DNA from: Streptoverticillium olivoreticuli subsp. olivoreticuli
GTDB taxonomy: Bacteria; Actinomycetota; Actinomycetes; Streptomycetales; Streptomycetaceae
DNA: 64,000 nt
NCBI RefSeq assembly: GCF_003391135.1
Contig: NZ_CP031455.1
Location: 3,193,001 to 3,257,000 of the forward strand
Direction of reading: 5' to 3'
Program-made: the position numbers and the translations under genes
Shown here: one piece after another, positions 19,792-28,654 of the stretch
Layout of the letters: each line of letters starts with the position of its first letter
Position numbering within the stretch: position 1 is the first letter of the stretch
The notes under the pieces: generated by a model
What the model was told of the DNA's origin: nothing
Seen by the model: only the letters and a program-made list of their open reading frames with translations
Databases searched by the model: none

Positions 19792-19806
19792 CGTCCCCCT
19801 GGTCAA
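19779..19806 (-). promoter_or_regulatory. Probable dcw promoter upstream of rsmH
   Basis: On the minus strand, TTGACC (19801-19806) and TAAAGT (19779-19784) are 16 nt apart, close to the vegetative consensus. Predicted transcription start is near 19772, which gives a 5' leader of about 200 nt before rsmH. This is the best promoter match at the head of the cluster. Confidence 0.6.
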
Positions 19807-19987
19807 CCAACCGGCCAGCGCGTCCCGGCGGCGGTGCGCGGGTGGCGGGGAGGGGCCGGCCGATCATGGACCACGCCCCTCTCACCCATATGGCGGCATG
19901 GACCGCGACCTTGTGGCTTACCTCACAGAAGGGCATGTCAGCGGCGTTTTTACCATGGCGGGACGGGCCGTCGGGCCCCCGGCCGAC

Positions 19988-19993
19988 TACCTT
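19988..19993 (+). promoter_or_regulatory. -10 box of carbonic anhydrase gene (leaderless type)
   Basis: TACCTT ends 7 nt before the ATG at 20001, so transcription should start at the A of the start codon. No Shine-Dalgarno sequence is present. Confidence 0.5.
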
Positions 19994-20000
19994 CGTTCAT

Positions 20001-20561
20001 ATGTCGATATCCGCGTCCCAGCCGACGCCCCGGAGCTCCGCCGGGGCCCGTGCCCTCGAACCGGGCACCGTCACCGACCGTCTCGTTCAGGCCAACGCCG
20101 AGTACGCCTCCGCATTCGTCGATCCCGGGATGGACGCCCGTCCCGTCCTCAAGGTCGCCGTGGTCGCCTGCATGGACGCCCGCCTCGACCTGCACGCCGC
20201 GCTCGGCCTGGAGCTCGGCGACTGCCACACCATCCGCAACGCCGGCGGTGTGGTCACCGACGACATCATCCGCTCTCTGACGATCAGCCAGCGGGCGCTC
20301 GGCACCCGCTCGGTGGTACTGATCCACCACACCGGCTGCGGCCTGCTGACCCTCACCGAGGACTTCCGGCACGAGATCGAGGCCGAGGTCGGCCAGCGTC
20401 CGGCGTGGGCGGTGGAGGCGTTCAAGGACCTGGATCAGGACGTCCGCCAGTCCATGCAACGGGTGCGGACCTCGCCGTTCCTCCCCCACACCGACGACGT
20501 GCGTGGCTTCGTCTTCGATGTGACGACGGGTCTGCTGCGCGAGATCGACCCACGGCACTGA
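20001..20561 (+). CDS. Beta-class carbonic anhydrase
   Basis: Small zinc enzyme of 186 aa that interconverts CO2 and bicarbonate. Zinc ligands and catalytic dyad are visible: C57 and D59 in VVACMDARLD, then H110 and C113 in IHHTGCG. IRNAGGVVTDDIIRSL is a further family signature. The start was set at MSISASQP because a -10-like TACCTT lies 7 nt upstream and the conserved domain starts after residue 20; the frame is open 53 codons further upstream but that part looks non-coding. The gene is divergent from the dcw cluster, and its small size matches the short actinobacterial clade. Confidence 0.9.
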   Translation: MSISASQPTPRSSAGARALEPGTVTDRLVQANAEYASAFVDPGMDARPVLKVAVVACMDARLDLHAALGLELGDCHTIRNAGGVVTDDIIRSLTISQRALGTRSVVLIHHTGCGLLTLTEDFRHEIEAEVGQRPAWAVEAFKDLDQDVRQSMQRVRTSPFLPHTDDVRGFVFDVTTGLLREIDPRH

Positions 20562-20712
20562 GTTATCCACAGGCGGTGACGGATCGCCGCCCGGGCGGCC
20601 AGAATGCGTAGATGGAAGCCGCCTCCGCCACCGCGGGGCGCGGTGTCCGTATGTCGGGGTGGGCCGGGTCCGTGGTCGGACGCGGCCCACGGGACGGGCC
20701 GAGGAGGGCCGG

Positions 20713-21735
20713 GTGACGACCTATGAAGAGCGAGCGAGCCTCAGCGATCTGACCGCCACCGCCGAGCGGGTGCACCGGGCGGTCGAGGGTGTGATCGAGG
20801 GCAAGCCCGAGGTCGTACGGCTCTCGCTGACCGTGCTGCTCGCCGAGGGGCATCTGCTGATCGAGGATGTGCCGGGGGTGGGCAAGACCATGCTCGCCAA
20901 GGCGCTGGCCCGGTCGATCGACTGCTCGGTGCGGCGCATCCAGTTCACGCCGGACCTGCTCCCGTCCGACATCACGGGCGTGAGCGTCTTCGACCAGCAG
21001 CGGCGGGACTTCGAGTTCAAGCCGGGCGCGATCTTCGCGCAGATCGTGATCGGCGACGAGATCAACCGCGCCTCCCCCAAGACCCAGTCGGCGCTGCTGG
21101 AGTCGATGGAGGAGCGGCAGGTCACCGTCGACGGGCACACCTATGAACTGCCCAGCCCCTTCATGGTGGTGGCCACGCAGAACCCGGTCGAGATGGAGGG
21201 CACCTATCCGCTGCCCGAGGCGCAGCGCGACCGCTTCATGGCCCGGGTCTCGATGGGCTATCCGAGCCCGGAGGCCGAGCTGCGGATGCTCGACACGCAC
21301 GGCGTGGTGCCCCCGCTCGACGACCTCCAGCCCGTCGCGCACGCCCACGACATCGTCAAGCTCGTCGACGCGGTCCGCACCGTGCACGTCTCCGAACCCG
21401 TGCGGCGGTACGCGGTGGATCTGGTCACCGCGACCCGGCACCACCCCGATCTGAGACTCGGCGCCTCGCCGAGAGCGACGCTGCACCTGGTGCGGGCGGC
21501 GAAGGCGGCGGCGGCCATGGCCGGCCGCGAGTTCGTCCTCCCCGACGACGTGCAGGCCCTGGCCGTGGCGGTGCTCGCGCACCGGCTGCTGCCCACCGCC
21601 CAGGCCCAGCTGAACCGGCGCACGGCCGAGCAGGTCGTCTTCGAGATCCTCCAGCGCACCCCGGTGCCCGACCTGTCCGCGCAGGCCTGGGGGCAGCAGC
21701 ACGGCCGTCATCAGCCGGGCGCGCGGCGGCTGTGA
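20713..21735 (+). CDS. MoxR family AAA+ ATPase
   Basis: AAA+ ATPase of 340 aa thought to act as a chaperone that remodels VWA/DUF58-type partners. Walker A is EDVPGVGKTMLAKALA (about 54-69), Walker B VIGDEINRASPKTQSALLE (about 110-128), and the sensor region is VVATQNPVEMEGTYPLPEAQRDRF. A C-terminal lid follows. The GTG start (VTTYEERAS) has GAGGAGGG 5 nt upstream. It overlaps the DUF58 gene (GTGA), and the third gene overlaps again, so MoxR-DUF58-transglutaminase is one operon, a widespread arrangement with unclear substrate. Confidence 0.93.
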   Translation: MTTYEERASLSDLTATAERVHRAVEGVIEGKPEVVRLSLTVLLAEGHLLIEDVPGVGKTMLAKALARSIDCSVRRIQFTPDLLPSDITGVSVFDQQRRDFEFKPGAIFAQIVIGDEINRASPKTQSALLESMEERQVTVDGHTYELPSPFMVVATQNPVEMEGTYPLPEAQRDRFMARVSMGYPSPEAELRMLDTHGVVPPLDDLQPVAHAHDIVKLVDAVRTVHVSEPVRRYAVDLVTATRHHPDLRLGASPRATLHLVRAAKAAAAMAGREFVLPDDVQALAVAVLAHRLLPTAQAQLNRRTAEQVVFEILQRTPVPDLSAQAWGQQHGRHQPGARRL

Positions 21736-23429
21736 TGGCCTCGGGGGAGGCGGGCCGGGGGGCGGGCCCGCGGACCGGCGGCGGGGACGGGGCGGGGGGC
21801 GGGCTGTGGTCCTCCCTCGGCGGGCTGACCACCCGCGGCCGCTCCTTCCTGGCCGCGGGCATCGCGGCGACGGGCTGCTCCTATGTGCTGGGCCAGTCCG
21901 ATCTGCTGCGGGTCGGGCTGTTGCTGACGGTGCTGCCGCTGGTGTGCGTGGTCGTGCTGCACGGCACCCGGCACCGGGTCACCGGCAGCCGGGGGCTGTC
22001 GCCGTCCCGGGTGCCCGCCGGGTCCGAGGCACGGGTGCACCTGCGGGTCGACAATGTCTCGCGGCTGCCCACGGGGCTGCTGATGCTCCAGGACCGCGTG
22101 CCGTATGTCCTGGGGCCGCGCCCCCGCTTCGTGCTGGACCGGGTGGAGCCGGGCGGGCGGCGCGAGGTGTCCTACCGCGTCCGGTCCGAACTGCGCGGCC
22201 GCTATCCGCTCGGGCCGCTGCAACTGCGGCTGACAGACCCTTTCGGGATGTGCGAGCTGACCCGTGGGTTCAGCGCCTTCGACACGCTGACCGTCGTGCC
22301 GCGCGTCGTTCCCCTGCCGCCGGTGCGGCTGGGCGGCGAGGCCACGGGCTATGGCGACGGACGGCAGCGGTCGCTGGCCCTGGCCGGCGCGGACGACATC
22401 ATTCCGCGTGGTTACCGCCACGGTGACGACCTGCGCCGGGTGCACTGGCGCTCCACCGCGCGCTACGGCGAGCTGATGGTCCGCCGGGAGGAGCAGCCCC
22501 AACGCGCCCACTGCACGGTGCTGCTGGACACCCGGGGCGTCGCCTATGACGGCATGGGGCCCGACTCCCCCTTCGAGTGGGCCGTGTCCGGGGCCGCTTC
22601 CGCCGCGGCGCACCTGCTGGAGCGCGGCTTCTCGGTGCGGCTGCTCACCGACGCCGGGAGCTCGGTGCCGGGCCCGGACGGCATGGGCGGCCACTCCGGT
22701 TCCTCCCACGACCCGGCGGAGGCCGTGGGTCTGCTGCTCGACACCCTGGCCGTGGTGGACCACTCCGACGGGGAGAGCCTCTCCCCGGCCCATGAGGCGC
22801 TGCGCGGTGGCGGCGGAGGGCTGCTCGTCGCGTTCTTCGGCGACCTGGACGAGCAGCAGACGGCGCTGGCCGGACAGATGCGCCGGCGCAGCGGCACGGC
22901 GGTCGCCTTCGTGCTGGACCGTTCCGCGTGGCCGCACGACGACCACCCCCCACGCCCCGGTCACGGTGCCGAGCAGCGGCTGCGCGCGCTGCGCGAGGCG
23001 GGCTGGACGGCCCTGGCCGTCACACCGGGCGCATCCATGGCGGAGCTGTGGCGCATGGCGGGAGCGCCGGGGGACCGTGACGCAGCGCAGGAGCGTACGA
23101 GCCATGCGGCGGGCGGGGCGGCGAACCGGCCGCCCGAGGGTCCGGCCGGAGCCACCGGCCTCCCGGGCGGTGAGGCGGCGCGTCACGCGCCCGGCGCGGC
23201 GGGCGGGCCCGGTGCCGCTGCGGCGGGCTCGTCGGACGGCCGGCCGCAGGGCGGGCCGTACGGCGGGGTGACGGACGTGGATGACGGCCGGGCGGCCGGG
23301 CGACCGGGAGGCGGCGCGGGCTCCGGCGGCTCCGGCCCCTTTGGGCCGCCCCGGCCGCCGACCGTGCCGCCCATGCCGTCCGTTCCGCCATGGCCCTCCG
23401 GGCCGCCGTCGACAAAGGGGTTCGGATGA
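21732..23429 (+). CDS. DUF58 domain protein, MoxR partner
   Basis: Protein of 565 aa. Two adjacent hydrophobic segments lie near residues 35-75 (FLAAGIAATGCSYVLG, then VGLLLTVLPLVCVVVLHG). An extracytoplasmic-like beta region follows, then the DUF58 core with IIPRGYRHGDDLRRVHWRS (about 218-236) and a VWA-like part with LLDTRGVAYDGMG. The last 120 residues are Gly/Pro-rich and probably disordered. DUF58 proteins form systems with MoxR ATPases and transglutaminases; the role is not known. Starts GTG at 21732 (overlapping moxR) or ATG at 21735. Confidence 0.9.
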   Translation: MMASGEAGRGAGPRTGGGDGAGGGLWSSLGGLTTRGRSFLAAGIAATGCSYVLGQSDLLRVGLLLTVLPLVCVVVLHGTRHRVTGSRGLSPSRVPAGSEARVHLRVDNVSRLPTGLLMLQDRVPYVLGPRPRFVLDRVEPGGRREVSYRVRSELRGRYPLGPLQLRLTDPFGMCELTRGFSAFDTLTVVPRVVPLPPVRLGGEATGYGDGRQRSLALAGADDIIPRGYRHGDDLRRVHWRSTARYGELMVRREEQPQRAHCTVLLDTRGVAYDGMGPDSPFEWAVSGAASAAAHLLERGFSVRLLTDAGSSVPGPDGMGGHSGSSHDPAEAVGLLLDTLAVVDHSDGESLSPAHEALRGGGGGLLVAFFGDLDEQQTALAGQMRRRSGTAVAFVLDRSAWPHDDHPPRPGHGAEQRLRALREAGWTALAVTPGASMAELWRMAGAPGDRDAAQERTSHAAGGAANRPPEGPAGATGLPGGEAARHAPGAAGGPGAAAAGSSDGRPQGGPYGGVTDVDDGRAAGRPGGGAGSGGSGPFGPPRPPTVPPMPSVPPWPSGPPSTKGFG

Positions 23430-25903
23430 GTGGGAGCGCGCGGCTCGCCGTCTGCGCGGCGGTGGCGACGCTGGCCGCGTCCTGCGCGCTGCTGCCGTTG
23501 ATCGACACCACCACGTGGATACTCCAGGCCGCGATCCTGCTCGCCGTGCAGAGCGCGGTGGGCGCGCTCGCCCGCCGGGTGCCGCTCGCCAGGGCGCTGA
23601 CGGTGGCCGTGCAGGCGCTGGTCACGCTCGTGCTGCTCACCTTGGTCTTCGCCCGCTCCCAGGCGCTCGGCGGGCTGCTGCCGGGCCCCGATGTCTTCCG
23701 GGAGTTCGGGCAGTTGCTCCAGGAGGGCGCGGACGACGTCGGGCGGTATGCCATCCCGGCACCGGCGACGGCCGGCATCCGGCTGATGCTGGTCGGGGGC
23801 CTGCTGGCGGTCGGCCTGATCGTGGACGCGGTCGCGGTGACCTGGCGCAGCGCGGCGCCCGCCGGGCTGCCGCTGCTCGCGCTCTACTCCATCGCGGCGG
23901 GGCTGGCCCAGAGCGGCAGGGACTGGCTGTGGTTCCTGGTGGCGGCGGCCGGTTATCTGCTGCTGCTCCTGGCCGAGGGCCGGGACCGGCTCGCCCGGTG
24001 GGGCCGGGTCTTCGGCGGCGGCGCCCGGTCGCGGTCCCCGGGGTTCCTGGCCTCCGGCGCGGGTCCCGCCCTCGCGCCGGTGCGCACCGGCCGCAGGATC
24101 GGGGCCCTCGCGCTGGGGATCGCGCTGGCGGTGCCCGCCGTGCTGCCGACGATGGAGGGCGGGCTGCTGGAGCCGCGGGACCGGGCGGCCGGTCCCGCGC
24201 GGGGTGACAGCTCGGGCTTCGACGCCGTCCGCCCGCTGGTCTCGCTCCGGGACAGCCTGAACCAGCCGGAGAACCGCGAGGTCATGCGCTATCGCACGTC
24301 CACGGAGAGCACGCGGGAGCTGTATCTGCGCATTGTCGCGCTCGACCGCTTCGACGGCGCGTCGTGGCAGCCGTCCGAGCGCCGCGTCACCGACGTCCCG
24401 GACATGCTGCCCACCCCCGCGGGCCTCGCCCCGGGGGTGCGCACGGACCCGGTGAACACCTCGATCGCCGCCGCCGGTTCGTACGCGCAGAACTACCTGC
24501 CGCTCCCCTACCCCTCCGAGCGGGTCCGCGTGGACGGCCGGTGGCGGTACGAACCGGAGGGCCGCACCATCGCCGGCGACCGCGGGCAGACCACCCGGGG
24601 CGTCCGCTATCAGGTGTCGAGCCTCCTCGTGGAGCCGACGGCCGCGCAGCTCGCGGGGGCGCCCGCGCCGCGCGAGGAGGTGCTGCGGGAGTACACCAAG
24701 GTGCCGGGGTCGCTGCCGGAGGTGGTGGGGGCGACGGCCAGGAAGGTGACCGCCGGTTCGGCGAACGCGTATCAGCAGGCGGTGAAGCTCCAGGACTGGT
24801 TCGCGGTCGACGGCGGCTTCACCTACGACACGGAGGTCGCGTCGGGCGGCGGCAGCGACGCCATCGCGAAGTTCCTGGAGGCCAAGCGGGGCTTCTGCAT
24901 CCACTTCTCGTTCTCCATGGCGGCCATGGCACGGACGCTGGGCATCCCCGCCCGGGTGGCCGTCGGCTTCACCCCGGGCACCCCGCAGTCGGACGGCTCG
25001 ATGTCGGTCGGTTCCAAGGACGCGCACGCCTGGCCGGAGCTGTATTTCGAGGGCGTCGGCTGGACCCGGTTCGAGCCGACGCCGAGCCGGGGCACGGCCC
25101 CCGACTACACCGTGGCGCAGGAGCCGTCCGCCGCCGATCCGGGGGTGCCCGCGCCGCTGCCCGACCGGAGCGCCGCGCCGTCGGCCCGCCCGCCCGCGCC
25201 GGGCGGCTGCACCCCGCAGTTGCGGCGGCTGGGCGAGTGCCCGGCGGCAGCCGAGGCGGCCGCGGCGGGCGGGGGTCACGACGGGGGGCTGTCGCCGGGG
25301 GCGGTGGCGGGCCTCGCGGTGGGCGGGCTCGCCGTGCTGGCGCTGCCCCTGCTGCCGCTGTGGCGGCGAAGGCTGCGGGCCCGGCGGCTCGCGGGCGCCG
25401 GACGGCACGCGGATGCGCCCCCGGCGAGCGCGCCGAGTGTCGCCGGGGAAACCGCGGCCCCACCCGAGCCGGGCGTGGAGCGCACCCTGGCCGCCTGGGC
25501 CGAACTGACCGATTCCGCCTGGGATTACGGCGTCCCGCCCGACGATTCACGGACGCCCCGGAGCGCGGCGGCGCGCATCGTGCGGCTCGGCGGGCTGACG
25601 GGCGCGGCCGAGGAGTCCGCGCACCGGGTCGCCACCGCGGTCGAGCAGGTGCTGTACGCGCAGCGGCCCCGGCCGACCGCGGGTCTGGCGGACGACGTCG
25701 AGCGCGTACGGGCGGGCCTGCGCGCCTCGGTGGGGCGGTCCGCCCGGGTGCGGGCCGTGGTCGCTCCGCGTTCGGCGGCCCGGCTGTTGTGGGGGTTCTC
25801 CCGGCGGCGCGCGGCGGCGGCCGGGCGGTTGCGGTCCGGACGGCTGGGCACGGCCTGGCGGCGCGCGGGCGGGGCGCTCCGTACGGCCCGCGACCGGATT
25901 TGA
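23426..25903 (+). CDS. TgpA-like membrane transglutaminase (DUF3488)
   Basis: Membrane protein of 825 aa. Five to six N-terminal helices lie within residues 1-230. A periplasmic-side transglutaminase domain follows with the Cys-His-Asp set: Cys in KRGFCIHFSFSMAAMARTLG, His in KDAHAWPELYFEGVGW, Asp/Glu region in WTRFEPTPSRG. Another transmembrane helix (AGLAVGGLAVLALPLLPLW) precedes a C-terminal DUF4129-like cytoplasmic part. Bacterial TgpA acts on cell-surface protein or wall, target unknown. ATG overlaps the DUF58 stop (ATGA); the earlier in-frame ATG inside DUF58 is less likely. Confidence 0.9.
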   Translation: MSGSARLAVCAAVATLAASCALLPLIDTTTWILQAAILLAVQSAVGALARRVPLARALTVAVQALVTLVLLTLVFARSQALGGLLPGPDVFREFGQLLQEGADDVGRYAIPAPATAGIRLMLVGGLLAVGLIVDAVAVTWRSAAPAGLPLLALYSIAAGLAQSGRDWLWFLVAAAGYLLLLLAEGRDRLARWGRVFGGGARSRSPGFLASGAGPALAPVRTGRRIGALALGIALAVPAVLPTMEGGLLEPRDRAAGPARGDSSGFDAVRPLVSLRDSLNQPENREVMRYRTSTESTRELYLRIVALDRFDGASWQPSERRVTDVPDMLPTPAGLAPGVRTDPVNTSIAAAGSYAQNYLPLPYPSERVRVDGRWRYEPEGRTIAGDRGQTTRGVRYQVSSLLVEPTAAQLAGAPAPREEVLREYTKVPGSLPEVVGATARKVTAGSANAYQQAVKLQDWFAVDGGFTYDTEVASGGGSDAIAKFLEAKRGFCIHFSFSMAAMARTLGIPARVAVGFTPGTPQSDGSMSVGSKDAHAWPELYFEGVGWTRFEPTPSRGTAPDYTVAQEPSAADPGVPAPLPDRSAAPSARPPAPGGCTPQLRRLGECPAAAEAAAAGGGHDGGLSPGAVAGLAVGGLAVLALPLLPLWRRRLRARRLAGAGRHADAPPASAPSVAGETAAPPEPGVERTLAAWAELTDSAWDYGVPPDDSRTPRSAAARIVRLGGLTGAAEESAHRVATAVEQVLYAQRPRPTAGLADDVERVRAGLRASVGRSARVRAVVAPRSAARLLWGFSRRRAAAAGRLRSGRLGTAWRRAGGALRTARDRI

Positions 25904-26007
25904 CGGACAGTCAGGAAGGCGGGGGCGGCGGCCGGCAGCCGGACGAGGCGTCCCGAAGTGGGGGGCGTCTCAAGGCCCGGGCCGCATCGGCGCACGGGCA
26001 ACGACAA

Positions 26008-26033
26008 GGGGCCAGGACGGATGTCCTGGCCCC
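26008..26033. terminator. Bidirectional terminator between tgpA-like gene and DUF3040 gene
   Basis: Perfect 11-bp inverted repeat (26008-26018 and 26023-26033) with GGAT loop, between two convergent genes. Confidence 0.75.
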
Positions 26034-26062
26034 GCGTCACGCCGCTTCGGCGGCGGAAAAGC

Positions 26063-26470
26063 TCAGTGGCCCTGCTCGTCGCGACGGCGCTGCCATCGCT
26101 GCTCGATGCGGTCCATCACGGTGCGACGCTGCCGGGCCTGACCCCGGCCGCCCATTCCCCCCGCCGGGCCGACACCACCTGGCTGCGCACCGGGCCGGGG
26201 CGCCTTGCGCCAGCCGGTGACGGCGAGCGCCGCGCAGCCCAGCATGACCAGGAAGCCCACCACACTGATCCAGTACTGTCCCGGAATCATCACGCCGGCC
26301 ATCAGGAGCGCGATGCCCACCAGAAACCCGGCGACCGCCTGGTATACCCGTCGCCGGGTGTACGTGCGCAGGCCGCTGCCCTCGAGCGCTGTCGCGAACT
26401 TGGGATCTTCGGCGTACAGCGCTCGCTCCATCTGCTCGAGCATGCGCTGCTCGTGCTCCGAGAGCGGCAC
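26063..26470 (-). CDS. DUF3040 membrane protein
   Basis: Protein of 135 aa. The N-terminal MPLSEHEQRMLEQMERALYAEDPKFA is the DUF3040 signature. Two transmembrane helices follow (about 43-62 AVAGFLVGIALLMAGVMIPG and about 66-84 WISVVGFLVMLGCAALAVT), then a basic Gly/Arg tail. Function is unknown. The family is actinobacterial, and in mycobacteria it lies a few genes from mraZ and mraW. The GTG start has GGAGGA 6-7 nt upstream. The 238 nt upstream show no other gene. Confidence 0.88.
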   Translation of the reverse strand: MPLSEHEQRMLEQMERALYAEDPKFATALEGSGLRTYTRRRVYQAVAGFLVGIALLMAGVMIPGQYWISVVGFLVMLGCAALAVTGWRKAPRPGAQPGGVGPAGGMGGRGQARQRRTVMDRIEQRWQRRRDEQGH

Positions 26471-26708
26471 GGAGTCCTCCTACTCGTCGGTCGCGGGGGG
26501 CGACCGGGGTGCGACCCTTTCAGGATAGGCAGGGAATCGCCCCCATGAAACCCGCCCCTCTGCGCCAATTCGCCCACCGATGTCAGTGTGGCGATCGGTG
26601 GTGTCGGGACGTACATTCCCTCTCCGCCGATGCGCCATGCCGGACGGTGTCCCCCGATCATACGGGGCGAAGCCGCTGATCGGGTGGCCGGTCACCTACC
26701 GCGTGCGA

Positions 26709-27473
26709 TCAGCCACGCTCGGCCAGGACGTGCAGCTGGGTGGCCACCGAGTGGAAGGCGGGCAGCTCGGCCGCGGCGGCCTCCAGCCGGAGCAGCGCGT
26801 CCATGGCGCCGGGCTCGGCGTCCAGCAGCACACCGGGCACAAGGTCGGCGAAGACGCGCACGCCGTGCACCGCGCCGACCTCCAGACCGGCCGCGGTGAC
26901 CAGCTCGGAAAGCTGCTCGGCGGTGAACCGGCGGCGGACGGGGTCACCGGCGCCCCACTGCCCCGCGGGGTCGGCCAGGACCTGGCGGGCCTCGGTGAAG
27001 TGACCGGCGAGGGCCCGGCCCAGCACGGCGCCGCCGAGGCCCGCGGCCAGCAGGCTGAGGGTGCCGGAGGGGCGGAGCGCCTCGACGACGTTGCGGACGC
27101 CCTCGGCGGGGTCGTCCACGTACTCCAGCACGCCGTGGCACAGGACGGCGTCGTAGGCGCCGCGCCCGACCACGTCGAACAGGCCGTGGGTGTCGCCCTG
27201 GACGCCGCGCACCCGGTCGGCGACCCCGGCCTCGGCGGCCCGGCGCTCCAGCGCGAACAGGGCGTTGGGGCTGGGGTCGACGACGGTGACCCGGTGGCCC
27301 AGCCGGGCGACGGGCACGGCGAAGTTGCCCGAGCCGCCACCGGTGTCGAGGACCTCGAGGACGCCTCCGCCCTCCCGCCCGGCGGCCTTGACCCGGCGGT
27401 CCAGGGCGTCTCGCAGGACCTCCCAGACCACGGCGGTACGGAGGGACGCCCGGGGGCGCAGCGGGTCTGACAC
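26709..27473 (-). CDS. Class I SAM-dependent methyltransferase
   Basis: Protein of 254 aa with a complete class I methyltransferase fold. Motif I is VLDTGGGSGNFAVPVARLG (about 41-59), then VTVVDPSPNALFALERRA. Motif II/III is AYDAVLCHGVLEYVDDPAEGVRNVV, and the post-motif is LRPSGTLSLLA. It resembles UbiE/Methyltransf_11 and CmoA/SmtA-type enzymes; substrate unknown. The GTG start has GAGGAG 12 nt upstream. It is divergent from the TetR gene, with 284 nt between them. Confidence 0.85.
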   Translation of the reverse strand: MSDPLRPRASLRTAVVWEVLRDALDRRVKAAGREGGGVLEVLDTGGGSGNFAVPVARLGHRVTVVDPSPNALFALERRAAEAGVADRVRGVQGDTHGLFDVVGRGAYDAVLCHGVLEYVDDPAEGVRNVVEALRPSGTLSLLAAGLGGAVLGRALAGHFTEARQVLADPAGQWGAGDPVRRRFTAEQLSELVTAAGLEVGAVHGVRVFADLVPGVLLDAEPGAMDALLRLEAAAAELPAFHSVATQLHVLAERG

Positions 27474-27757
27474 GGCGGGTGGCTCCTCGGCGGTGACGTG
27501 GGACAGGAGGCGGGCGAAGGTGGCCCGGTGGTTCTCGGTGCCCCCAGCCTAGGGCCTGTCCAGGAGTTCTCTCCCCAACCCGCCCCCGGCCGCCCGGACG
27601 AGCCCCGGCTCCCGGAGGCGACGGCTCCGCGTGCTCCGCGAGGACCGCCGAACAGGGCGCTCCGACCGGCCGGTTCCGGCCCGGGCGAACGCCCGTGGGC
27701 GGGCGTGCGGTCGGCGGCGCCTGACGGCGGCAGGTCGGCGGCAGGGAGAATCTCTTC

Positions 27758-28399
27758 ATGGACAGCAGCGACAGCAGCAGTACGCGCCGTCAGAACACCC
27801 GGCGAAAGCTCTTCGAAGCCGCGGTCACCCTCATCGCCGAACAGGGCTTCTCCTCCACCACCGTGGACGAGATCGCCGAACGTGCCGGAGTCGCGAAGGG
27901 CACGGTCTACTACAACTTCGCGAGCAAGACCGTCCTCTTCGAAGAGCTGCTGCGCCACGGCATGGAGCTGCTGAGCGACGCTCTCCAACAGGCCGCCGAC
28001 GCGACGGCCGGGCGCGGTGGCGGCAGGGTCGAGGCGCTGGACGCGATGGTCCGCGCCGGTCTGGACTTCATCTCCCGCTATCCCGCGCTGGCCCAGCTGT
28101 ACGCGGCCGAGCTGTGGCGCACCAACCGGGCCTGGCAGCCGACGCTGGCGCAGGTGCGGCAGCGGGCGCTCGCCGTGATCGAGCGCGTCCTCGCGGAGGC
28201 GGTGGAGGAAGGCGAACTGAGCACGGAGGTCGATGTCCCGCTGACGGCGGCCGCGTTGTTCGGGATGGTGCTGGTGGCCGCGCTGGACCGGCAGTCGTTC
28301 CAGCCGGAGCGGTCGGTCGACGAGGTGCACGCGGCGCTGTCGCAGCTGTTGCAGGGGCGGGTGGGCGGCGGCATCCGCCAGCCGCAGGGCGGCGCCTGA
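27758..28399 (+). CDS. TetR/AcrR family transcriptional regulator
   Basis: Protein of 213 aa. The N-terminal HTH is textbook TetR: RRKLFEAAVTLIAEQGFSSTTVDEIAERAGVAKGTVYYNFASKTVLFEELL (about residues 9-58, read in parts). The C-terminal helical ligand domain (about 75-205) shows no assignable inducer pocket. An AGGGAGA stretch lies about 12 nt before the ATG. Downstream is a 46-nt hairpin and then a palindrome-containing promoter region of a DUF4126 gene, which may be its target. Confidence 0.9.
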   Translation: MDSSDSSSTRRQNTRRKLFEAAVTLIAEQGFSSTTVDEIAERAGVAKGTVYYNFASKTVLFEELLRHGMELLSDALQQAADATAGRGGGRVEALDAMVRAGLDFISRYPALAQLYAAELWRTNRAWQPTLAQVRQRALAVIERVLAEAVEEGELSTEVDVPLTAAALFGMVLVAALDRQSFQPERSVDEVHAALSQLLQGRVGGGIRQPQGGA

Positions 28400-28439
28400 C
28401 CCGGGCGGGGCCCATACCGCCGGAACGTACGGGCAAGGC

Positions 28440-28485
28440 GCTGCTCCGGCGCCGGCCGATCCCCCTCGGCCGACGCCGGAGCAGC
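28440..28485 (+). terminator. Hairpin terminator after tetR gene
   Basis: Perfect 12-bp outer arms (28440-28451 and 28474-28485) with further inner complementarity (CCGGCCGA with TCGGCCG), 40 nt after the TetR stop. Confidence 0.75.
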
Positions 28486-28654
28486 GTTCCCCCGTGCTCC
28501 CCCGAGCCCCCGTTCTCCGTCCGGGAGCCCCCGGCCCCCGGTCACGTCAGGGCCGCCGCGCCGTTCCGCCGCCCCGTGTCGGCGGTGCCGGCGCGGACGC
28601 CCCTTCCGTGGACACCACTCTTCCTTCCCCCGGGGCATGCCCCATCCGCGCAGC

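Larger units (their letters stand above)
19569..20000. other. 432-bp divergent region between rsmH and the carbonic anhydrase gene
   Basis: Holds the rsmH promoter with three CCACT boxes (19767-19806) and the leaderless-type promoter of the carbonic anhydrase gene (19988-19993). The 200 nt between the rsmH promoter and its start contain no convincing ORF, RNA fold or riboswitch that I can identify. mraZ, the gene often found before rsmH, is absent. Confidence 0.7.

Noticed and set aside
23183..25408. A 741-codon - strand open frame opposite the transglutaminase gene
   Set aside because: Shadow frame rich in Arg, Gly and Gln; the + strand gene has clear catalytic motifs and overlapping start/stop signals.
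26588..26601. Two GTGG motifs 10 bp apart upstream of the DUF3040 gene, considered as a second MraZ site
   Set aside because: Only two boxes, no promoter match at that place, and such pentamers are frequent by chance in high-GC DNA.
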